64,000 bases of DNA from NCBI RefSeq assembly GCF_036248255.1, contig NZ_CP109178.1, positions 5,084,001 through 5,148,000 on the forward strand. The letters are read 5' to 3'. This DNA is from Streptomyces sp. NBC_01717. Its GTDB lineage: Bacteria > Actinomycetota > Actinomycetes > Streptomycetales > Streptomycetaceae. The translations under genes were made by a program, and so were the position numbers. Position 1 is the stretch's first letter; every line of letters starts with the position of its first letter. Shown one piece after another: positions 34,767 through 41,230 of the stretch. Below the pieces are notes generated by a model, which saw only the letters and a program-made list of their open reading frames with translations, was not told the DNA's origin and made no database searches.

Positions 34767-35864
34767 TCAGTGGGCCGTCAGGCATGCGGCAGCCGTACCG
34801 CTGACGCGTACCCCTTGGGCAGGAATGCGGATGCCGCACGACAGCCGTAGCTGGGCGGGTAGTTCGTTCTCCGCGCCGATCTGCGCATGGCAGCCCACCA
34901 CGGCCTCACGGAGGAAGGATTCGCCGCCGATCGAGGAGTCGTGGTCCACCACGGACTCGTGGATCCGGGCGCCCTCGGCCACGGTGACGCTCCCGCCGAG
35001 GATGGAGCGATCGACGACCACGCGCGGGCCGATGACGGTGTGTGGACCGATCGTCGAGCCTCCCGTGATGCGGGCGGTCGGGTCGACGGTGGCTGTGGGA
35101 TGGATCAGGGCCTCGGTCGACCGCTCCACGAGGGGCGAGGCCACCTTGCCGGTGACCAGGTCGGCGGACCCATGGACGAATGCCAGCGGTGTGCCGAGGT
35201 CACGCCAGTAGTCCTGCGTGGTGTGGCCGAACACGCGCCGCCCCTGGGCGACGAGCTCCGGGAAGGTCTCCTGCTCGACGGAGACTTCGCGGTCGGCCGG
35301 GATGGCGTCAAGGACGGACCGGCGGAAGACGTAGCAGCCGGCGTTGATCTGGTCGGTGACGCACTCCTCCGGGGTCTTCGGCTTCTCCAGGAAGGACAGC
35401 ACCCTTCCGCCATCGTCGGTGGGTACGAGGCCGAAGGCACGAGGGTCGGCAACGCGGGTGAGATGCAGTGTCACGTCCGCTTCCCGCGCCGCGTGCTGCT
35501 CCAGGACGTCACGCAGGTCGAGGCCGGACAGGATGTCGCCGTTGAGGATCAGGACAGGTGCGTCCGCCGAACCGCGCAGCATGCGGCCGGCGTTGCGGAT
35601 CGCACCTCCCGTGCCGAGCGGGATGCTCTCGACCGCGTAGGAGATCTCCAGGTCCTGGGAGAAGTCCTTGAACTCCTCCTCGAAGAGGCTGGCGAGATAT
35701 GAGGTGGCGAACACCACGTGCTCGACCCCCGCGTCCATCAGCTTGGCAATCTGGTGCCGGATGAAGGACGATCCCGCGACATTGAGCAGCGGTTTCGGGG
35801 TGTGGTTGGTCAGCGGGCGCAAGCGAGTCCCCTTGCCGCCCACCAGGATGATGGCTTCTTGCAT
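34767..35864 (-). CDS. Mannose-1-phosphate guanylyltransferase-type nucleotidyltransferase
   Basis: A 365-aa sugar-nucleotide pyrophosphorylase. The N-terminal Rossmann domain has VGGKGTRLRPLT (residues 8-19), KPLLNVAGSSF, LGTGGAIRNAG and LILNGDILSGLDL. The C-terminal third is a left-handed beta-helix (TATVDPTARI, STIGPHTVIG, GARIHESVVD). This resembles actinobacterial GDP-mannose pyrophosphorylases, but UDP- or dTDP-sugar specificity cannot be excluded. It lies 15 bases after the glycosidase and 51 bases before the acyltransferase, in one operon. Linkage to a phosphomannomutase favours GDP-mannose. Confidence 0.88.
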   Translation of the reverse strand: MQEAIILVGGKGTRLRPLTNHTPKPLLNVAGSSFIRHQIAKLMDAGVEHVVFATSYLASLFEEEFKDFSQDLEISYAVESIPLGTGGAIRNAGRMLRGSADAPVLILNGDILSGLDLRDVLEQHAAREADVTLHLTRVADPRAFGLVPTDDGGRVLSFLEKPKTPEECVTDQINAGCYVFRRSVLDAIPADREVSVEQETFPELVAQGRRVFGHTTQDYWRDLGTPLAFVHGSADLVTGKVASPLVERSTEALIHPTATVDPTARITGGSTIGPHTVIGPRVVVDRSILGGSVTVAEGARIHESVVDHDSSIGGESFLREAVVGCHAQIGAENELPAQLRLSCGIRIPAQGVRVSGTAAACLTAH

Positions 35865-35879
35865 GATTGCCTCGCTCGG

Positions 35880-37112
35880 TCAGCTAGCGGTGTCGGTGCC
35901 AGGGCCTGCGTAGTCAGAGGTGAAGCAGGATTTGATGGCCTTCTCGGTGAGAGGGCGACCGGCGAAGTCCAGGCGGGACGCGGTCTTGTCGTCCGGTGGC
36001 GTGTTCGGATCGTCGTCGAACCACATGGACCACCAGTAGACGCCCTGCATCTGGCGTTCCCGGACGACCTGGCAGACGGCGGTGTACCAGTTGGCCTGCA
36101 CCTGGGGGTTGAGGGCGCGCTTGGTGTAGAAGTCGCCCGGTGCGTGGTAGGCGCGGTCCATGGCGCCGATGCCGGCCTCGGCGACGGTGATGTTGGGCAG
36201 CTTTCCGGGTGACTTCTTGTCCAGCCACTCGTTCCAGCCCTGCACCAGCCGCTCGACGGGCGCGGTGTCCGGCACCTTGACAGGGAAGTAGGCGTCGATA
36301 CCGAGGTGGTTGACCGGCATGTTGATGCGACCGGAGACGTAGTTGTCCCAGTTTGCGTCGTAGGCGACCTCGCCGGAGAAGGTCTTCTCGGCGGAGTCGA
36401 CCAGGCTGTCCCAGCCTGCGTCGCCCTCCATGGAGTTGAGCTCGGTGCCGATCACGAAGGTGGCGGCCTTCTCTTTTTTGGCCACTTCGAGGTATGGCGT
36501 GAGGAACTGCTTGTACGACGCGAACCAGGCCGAGCGCGAGGCCGGTTCGATGTTGCCGCGCCAGCCGTCCGGTGGGTTCAGGGACGCCTCGTCCATGATC
36601 GGGCGCAGCGTGGTGCGGAAACCGGCGTCCTTGAACACCTTCAGCACCCGCTGGAGGCGTTCCGGGGACGGCGTCTTGGCACCGTCCGAGACCTCGTTGG
36701 AGGTGATGCCCTCGGTGAAGAAGGGGAAGGAGATGGACACCGAGTTCGCGCCCAGGCCGACGAGGTACTCGGCGTGCTTGCGGGCCTGGTCCTCGATGAA
36801 CGTGCCGGAACGTTTCTTCTTCTCCTCCTCCCAGTAGAGCTGTACGCCCCACTGCGCCATGCCGGGCTTCCAGGGCTTGGCGACCTTGAGGGCGCCGGCG
36901 GAGGAGGGGGGAGCGGAGGATGGCGCGGACGTCGCTCCGGTGGCGTCGTCGGCAGGGGTGCGGGAGTCCTCGGAGTCGCCCCTGACGATTCTGGGCAGGG
37001 CCGAACCCGACTCCCAGCGCACCGGGTGGTTGCCGAGCGCGAAGGGGGTGCCCAGCACGATGGTGAGGACGGACACCGGGAAAATGGCAAGCAGGGGCAG
37101 TCTCGAGCGCAT
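35880..37112 (-). CDS. Secreted GH113-like glycosidase (probable beta-mannanase type)
   Basis: A 410-aa exported TIM-barrel enzyme. Residues 1-27 form a signal peptide or anchor, then a Ser/Thr/Pro-rich linker to about residue 80. The catalytic domain begins AQWGVQLYWEEE. The acid/base is Glu224 (IGTELNSMEG) and the nucleophile is Glu312 (TVAEAGIG). YDANWDNY and LGIDAYFPV are typical of GH113, a family of beta-1,4-mannanases. It is encoded between the glycosyltransferase and pyrophosphorylase with short gaps. It probably trims or releases the nascent polysaccharide. Confidence 0.82.
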   Translation of the reverse strand: MRSRLPLLAIFPVSVLTIVLGTPFALGNHPVRWESGSALPRIVRGDSEDSRTPADDATGATSAPSSAPPSSAGALKVAKPWKPGMAQWGVQLYWEEEKKKRSGTFIEDQARKHAEYLVGLGANSVSISFPFFTEGITSNEVSDGAKTPSPERLQRVLKVFKDAGFRTTLRPIMDEASLNPPDGWRGNIEPASRSAWFASYKQFLTPYLEVAKKEKAATFVIGTELNSMEGDAGWDSLVDSAEKTFSGEVAYDANWDNYVSGRINMPVNHLGIDAYFPVKVPDTAPVERLVQGWNEWLDKKSPGKLPNITVAEAGIGAMDRAYHAPGDFYTKRALNPQVQANWYTAVCQVVRERQMQGVYWWSMWFDDDPNTPPDDKTASRLDFAGRPLTEKAIKSCFTSDYAGPGTDTAS

Positions 37113-37132
37113 GTCAGTTGTCTTCCGGGCGG

Positions 37133-38584
37133 TCAGACGGGCTTGGCGATCACGACGAACTTGTTCTCCTCGCGCCGGACGAACCTCAGGAAGCCCTTGA
37201 AGCCGCCGAGTCCTTCGAGGACGGAGAAGACGGGGATGAGTGCGACCACCACGATCGGCTCCCACCACTTGCGCCGGCCGCCGACCGACGCGAGCGCGTT
37301 CAGCCGCAGCCCCTCCCAGTAGGTCCAGACGACGTAGGCGAAGTTGAGGGCCCACAGGATGACCACGGACTGGGTCACGGGCGAGGTGTTCATGTCGTTG
37401 ATGAGCCAGCCCAGGAGCAGCACGGCGGCGATGTGCTGGAGCGGGCCGAGGATCCAGGTGGCCACGCAGATGGAGAGGAACCAGCGGTAGCGCAAGGGCA
37501 CGGCCCGGTTGAAGCAGAGCGCCACCAGTCCCCAGGCCCACCGCTCGCGCTGCTTGACGAAGTCCTGCGAGCTGGCGGGGGAGGCGCCGTAGCAGCGGCC
37601 GTTGAACCAGTCGCTGCGGCCCGGGTAGCGGCGGCAGAAGGTCAGGGCGAGGCGGGCGTCCTCGACGATCTCCTTGGGACCGAAGTCCCAGCCGATGGTG
37701 GCCTCGATGGACGCGCGCAGCACCAAGAGCTCGCCGTGCACACCGGCGGCCGGGGTGCCCATGCCGGTCAGGGCCCGGAAGCGGGCGATGTCGTCGGCGG
37801 GGCGTACCGCGTCGGCGAGCCAGGTGAAGAGATTGGCCGCGTTCTCGCGGGGGTAGGTCAGGATGCCCTGGGCCATGTGCTTGGCCTCGTCGGGGTGGGC
37901 GCGGCGCTGCCGGTTGATGAACTGGGCGAGCGAGGAAGCGGTGTCGGGGCCGACGCCGGTGTCGTCGTCCATGTGCAGCACCCACACATAGTCGAGGGCC
38001 TCGCCCTCCTCGATGCGCAGCTCGTGAGCGTAGTGGTTGGCGCGGGCCTTGAAACGGGTGCCGTTGGCCGGGACGTAGTCCTTGGGGACGGTGATCACCC
38101 GGATCAGCGGGTGGGAGTCGGCGAGCCTGTCGATGTCCGCCGCCGCCTCGCAGCCCTCCTCGGTGAGGATGTCGACCCGCATGTACGGGAACCACTCCGG
38201 CAGGTGCTCGACGTAGGAGAGGACCGATCGCTCCAGGGCCGGGTAGGTGTCGTGCCGTCCGATCGTGGGGCAGAGGATGATCAGGAAGTCCTGCTCGGCC
38301 GGCACGGGAGGGGCCATCCGGTCGCTCTTGCGGACCCGGCGGCGGATCAGCAGGGCACCCTGGATACCGACCATCACGCCGACCACCGGCAGGGACCACA
38401 CGACGGTCAGGGCCCAGCTCAGCGTCGACGAACTGGGCCGGTAGGTCCACAGGCCGAAGGCGACCAGGAGGAAGAAGGGCAGCAGGAACGGCAGGATGCC
38501 CGGCTTCCAGGTCGAGGTGCGCTTGGCCAGCTTCTGATTGTGCCGCGAATGCGGCATGCCCCCGTCTACCAGTGTCGATGCCAT
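37133..38584 (-). CDS. Membrane GT2 glycosyltransferase (Egghead-like)
   Basis: A 483-aa processive-type inverting glycosyltransferase. Two N-terminal helices (about 28-47 and 56-80) precede the GT-A domain, with HMDDDTG (Asp206-208), the acceptor-site pair VEDARL (Glu308-Asp309) and the QRERW motif (345-349). Three to four helices follow at the C-terminus. The block GRCYGASPASSQDFVKQRE resembles Drosophila Egghead and C. elegans BRE-3, which are GDP-mannose beta-1,4-mannosyltransferases. It is the first gene of the operon. A beta-mannan product is inferred, not shown. Confidence 0.85.
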   Translation of the reverse strand: MASTLVDGGMPHSRHNQKLAKRTSTWKPGILPFLLPFFLLVAFGLWTYRPSSSTLSWALTVVWSLPVVGVMVGIQGALLIRRRVRKSDRMAPPVPAEQDFLIILCPTIGRHDTYPALERSVLSYVEHLPEWFPYMRVDILTEEGCEAAADIDRLADSHPLIRVITVPKDYVPANGTRFKARANHYAHELRIEEGEALDYVWVLHMDDDTGVGPDTASSLAQFINRQRRAHPDEAKHMAQGILTYPRENAANLFTWLADAVRPADDIARFRALTGMGTPAAGVHGELLVLRASIEATIGWDFGPKEIVEDARLALTFCRRYPGRSDWFNGRCYGASPASSQDFVKQRERWAWGLVALCFNRAVPLRYRWFLSICVATWILGPLQHIAAVLLLGWLINDMNTSPVTQSVVILWALNFAYVVWTYWEGLRLNALASVGGRRKWWEPIVVVALIPVFSVLEGLGGFKGFLRFVRREENKFVVIAKPV

Positions 38585-38969
38585 GACGACTGCGAAACTC
38601 CCGTGAATCGGGGATGCGTTGAGGCAGCGACAGAGATCGACCGCGGCACGACGGAGCGCGCCACGGCACTTTCACTCTGGGTTGGATGCCCCCAACGCCT
38701 TCCCTGGCGTTCTCGGCCACTCGCCCTTCAGAACCCCCCCGAGCTCTCGAACTACCGGCCGAACAGGAGCACAACACTCGCATGTTTGCCAGATACATGG
38801 AACTGGCGTGAAGAAGATGTGTTTAAGGTTCAAGTAGATGTGTCTAAAAGTTCACACCCGAAATCTTGCGCCGTTATGGAGCGGGAAGAGTAATACGTCT
38901 GTTTCACGTCGTTCGTGGGTCCCGCCACACGTCGCGGTATGGCGATCTGCTCGACGGCACGGGGAGAGC
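38585..38969. other. Control region between glycan operon and integrase relic
   Basis: No convincing gene. The part at 38760-38900 is unusually AT-rich for this genome and holds two phased direct repeats (38815-38854). It is the likely promoter region of the leftward glycan operon. Confidence 0.5.
38815..38854. promoter_or_regulatory. Two direct repeats phased 21 bp apart
   Basis: AGATGTGTTTAAGGTTCA (38815-) and AGATGTGTCTAAAAGTTCA (38836-) are nearly identical and start exactly 21 bases apart, two turns of the helix. This fits two protein molecules binding on the same DNA face. They lie about 230 bp upstream of the glycosyltransferase start. Confidence 0.45.
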
Positions 38970-39385
38970 CGGCGGACGATTGCCCTGCCGAAGCAGGTGG
39001 TGGAAGTCCTCGAAGAGCACCTGCGCTGGCAGAAGCAGGAGCGGGCATCCCATGGGATCGAGCGGAGCCCCGCGGGTCGCGTCTTCACCACCAGAAGTGG
39101 CGAGCCCCTCGACGCCGCCAACGTGCGCCGTGACTTCCGGGCCATCGTGGTGAAGGCGGGCCTTGAGTCAGAGTGGACGCCCCGGGAGCTTCGGCATAGC
39201 AGCGTGTCGCTGTTCTCCGGCCATGGCATTCCGCTGGAACGGATCGCGCTGCTGGTGGGACACAGCAGCCGGGCGACCGCAGAGGCCGTCTGTCGCAAAC
39301 AGCTCCGCCCCGTGATCACGCAGGGGCTGAGGCGATGGACGAGATCTTCGAGTTCGGGGGGACGCGCTCCAACAGCAAGGCTTGA
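38970..39385 (+). pseudogene. Dead tyrosine recombinase (integrase) C-terminal fragment
   Basis: The fragment starts RRTIALPKQVVEVLEEHL and includes WTPRELRHSSVSLFSGHG (catalytic HxxR box) and IALLVGHSS. It is broken in three ways. The N-terminal arm and core-binding domains are missing. The catalytic Tyr is Cys (EAVCRKQLRPVI, TGT at 39291). A frameshift near 39318 moves the normal ending (AEAMDEIFEFGG) to another frame. It lies next to the 3' end of tRNA-Pro, the usual position for an integrase at an attachment site. Confidence 0.8.
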
Positions 39386-39424
39386 TCAAAAGCCTTTGGC
39401 CCCCGGTTTGGCCCCCAGGCATGA

Positions 39425-39460
39425 CAAAGGGCACGTACGAAATTTCGTACGTGCCCTTTG
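39425..39460. terminator. 36-bp perfect palindrome beside tRNA-Pro
   Basis: Two 18-base arms (CAAAGGGCACGTACGAAA and its exact complement) meet without a spacer. It lies 17 bases beyond the 3' end of the tRNA gene and about 40 bases after the integrase relic. It can end transcription from both sides; a cruciform or protein-binding role is also possible. Confidence 0.75.
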
Positions 39461-39477
39461 ACCTGGTGTTTCAGCTG

Positions 39478-39551
39478 TCGGGGTGGCGGGATTTGAACCC
39501 ACGACCTCTTCGTCCCGAACGAAGCGCGCTGCCAAGCTGCGCTACACCCCG
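39478..39551 (-). tRNA. tRNA-Pro (CGG anticodon)
   Basis: A 74-nt cloverleaf. The acceptor stem is CGGGGTG/CACCCCG with discriminator A, the D stem is GCGC/GCGC, and the anticodon stem is CTTCG/CGAAG around loop TTCGGGA (anticodon CGG). The T arm is GTGGG-TTCAAAT-CCCGC. CCA is not encoded. The 3' end faces the integrase relic. Confidence 0.95.
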
Positions 39552-39661
39552 ATCGCCGCCGGTGTCCTGGCGACATCGATTACTTTAGCCCACCCACGCC
39601 CGGAGACGAAATCCGGTTTCTGCCCCGGCACGCGCCACGTCCCGGGAGGCGGTGTGGGCCG

Positions 39662-40600
39662 TCAGTCGCGGGGTGTCAGCGTCAGCAGGGTCGCCTCGGG
39701 CGGGCAGGCGAAGCGGACCGGGGTGTAGCGGTTGGTGCCGCAGCCTGCCGAGACGTGGAGGTAGGCGCGCCGGTCGCCGACCATGTGGCCGGAGAGGCCC
39801 TTGACCCGGTCCGTGTCCAGGTCGCAGTTGGTGACCAGGGCCCCGTAGAAGGGGATGCAGAGCTGGCCGCCGTGCGTGTGGCCCGCCAGGATCAGGGGGT
39901 AGCCGTCGGCGGTGAAGGCGTCGAGGGAGCGCAGGTACGGGGCGTGCACCACGCCGATCGAGAGGTCGGCGCCCGTCTCCGGGCCGCCCGCGACCTCCGC
40001 GTACCTGTCCCGCTTGATGTGCGGGTCGTCGAGGCCGGTGAAGGCGATCTCCAGGCCGTCGACCTTGAGGCGGCCCCGGGTGTTGCTCAGCCCCAGCCAG
40101 CCGGCCTCGTCGAACGCGTCGCGCATCGGCTCCCACGGGTTGTGCACGACGCCGACCGCCGGGGCATTCCCGTTGAGACCGTGCTTTCCCTGGGTCTTCT
40201 CGAGGAGGTAGAGGGCCGGGTTGCGGAGCTTGGGGCCGTAGTAGTCGTTGGAGCCGAAGACGTACACGCCCGGGAACTCCATCAGCGGGCCGAGTGCGTC
40301 CAGCAGCTCCGGTACGGCCTTCGGGTCGGACAGGTTGTCGCCGGTGTTCACGACGAAGTCGGGGCGCAGGCCGGCCAGCGAGTGCAGCCAGCCGCGCTTC
40401 TTGCGCTGGCCGCTCACCATGTGGATGTCGGAGACCTGCAGTACGCGCAACGGACGTGCCCCGCGCGGGAGTACGGGGATCGTGACGCGGCGGAGCCGGA
40501 ACGATCGGGCCTCGAAACCTGCCGCGTAGACGAGACCGGCGGCGCCGACCGCTGCGCCGACTGCCGTGACTTTCAGGGGTACTCCGTAGCGTGCGCGCAT
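39662..40600 (-). CDS. Membrane-anchored metallophosphoesterase
   Basis: A 312-aa calcineurin-like phosphoesterase of the YkuE/YaeI type. A short N-terminal hydrophobic segment (VTAVGAAVGAAGLVYAAGF) anchors it. Metal ligands are in VLQVSDIHMVSG, VVNTGDNLSD, VFGSNDYYG (GN[D/H] position) and LAGHTHGGQLCIP. Relatives hydrolyse UDP-sugar lipids or phosphodiesters; the substrate here is unknown. The MRARYGVPLK start is chosen over an upstream ATG 24 codons earlier. It is divergent from the YqeY gene by 79 bases. Confidence 0.88.
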   Translation of the reverse strand: MRARYGVPLKVTAVGAAVGAAGLVYAAGFEARSFRLRRVTIPVLPRGARPLRVLQVSDIHMVSGQRKKRGWLHSLAGLRPDFVVNTGDNLSDPKAVPELLDALGPLMEFPGVYVFGSNDYYGPKLRNPALYLLEKTQGKHGLNGNAPAVGVVHNPWEPMRDAFDEAGWLGLSNTRGRLKVDGLEIAFTGLDDPHIKRDRYAEVAGGPETGADLSIGVVHAPYLRSLDAFTADGYPLILAGHTHGGQLCIPFYGALVTNCDLDTDRVKGLSGHMVGDRRAYLHVSAGCGTNRYTPVRFACPPEATLLTLTPRD

Positions 40601-40679
40601 GCGCCCATCGTCGCAGACACCGTGCGGTCCGCGGAAAACCGGCGGGCGTTCCGCACCCCGCACCTGCCACAATCAGCAC

Positions 40680-41144
40680 ATGACCACGCTCAAGTCCAAG
40701 CTCAAGGAAGACCTCACGACGGCCATGAAGGCGCGTGACGAGCTGACCTCGTCGACGCTCCGGCTGACCCTCACCGCGATCACGAAGGAGGAGGTCAGCG
40801 GCAAGACGGCGCGCGAGCTCTCCGACGACGAGGTGCAGAAGGTGATCGCCAAGGAGGCGAAGAAGCGCCGCGAGGCGGCCGAGGCCTTCGCCCAGGGCGG
40901 CCGGACGGAGCAGGCCGAGCGCGAGCGGGCGGAGGGCGAGCTGCTCGATGCCTACCTGCCGAAGCAGCTGAGCGACGACGAGCTGGGTGCGATCGTGGCG
41001 GCGGCCGTCGACGAGGCGAAGGCCGCCGGCGCCGAGGGGCCGCGAGCCATGGGCGCCGTCATGAAGATTGTGAACCCGAAGGTCGCGGGGCTTGCCGACG
41101 GCGGCCGGGTGGCGGCCACGGTGAAGAAGCTCCTAGCGGGCTGA
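40680..41144 (+). CDS. GatB/YqeY domain protein
   Basis: A 154-aa protein starting TTLKSKLKEDLTTAMKARDEL, with IAKEAKKRREAAEAF and the C-terminal GAVMKIVNPKVAGLADGGRV helix bundle. The family matches the tRNA-binding tail of the GatB amidotransferase subunit as a stand-alone protein; its role is not settled. It ends just before a strong terminator shared with the convergent PBP gene. Confidence 0.92.
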   Translation: MTTLKSKLKEDLTTAMKARDELTSSTLRLTLTAITKEEVSGKTARELSDDEVQKVIAKEAKKRREAAEAFAQGGRTEQAERERAEGELLDAYLPKQLSDDELGAIVAAAVDEAKAAGAEGPRAMGAVMKIVNPKVAGLADGGRVAATVKKLLAG

Positions 41145-41158
41145 GGCACCTGCGCGAA

Positions 41159-41193
41159 GGCGGGGTGGACCGGATGTTCCGGTCCACCCCGCC
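41159..41193. terminator. Bidirectional terminator between yqeY and PBP genes
   Basis: A perfect 15-bp stem GGCGGGGTGGACCGG with 5-base loop, flanked by AA and TT, serves both convergent genes. Confidence 0.88.
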
Positions 41194-41230
41194 TTCTGTC
41201 TTCTGCGTGGACGGGTGCTGCGTCCAGAGG

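Noticed and set aside
37118..38893. A 591-codon plus-strand frame opposite the glycosyltransferase
   Set aside because: Antisense shadow; the minus strand encodes the complete GT2 motifs and membrane helices.
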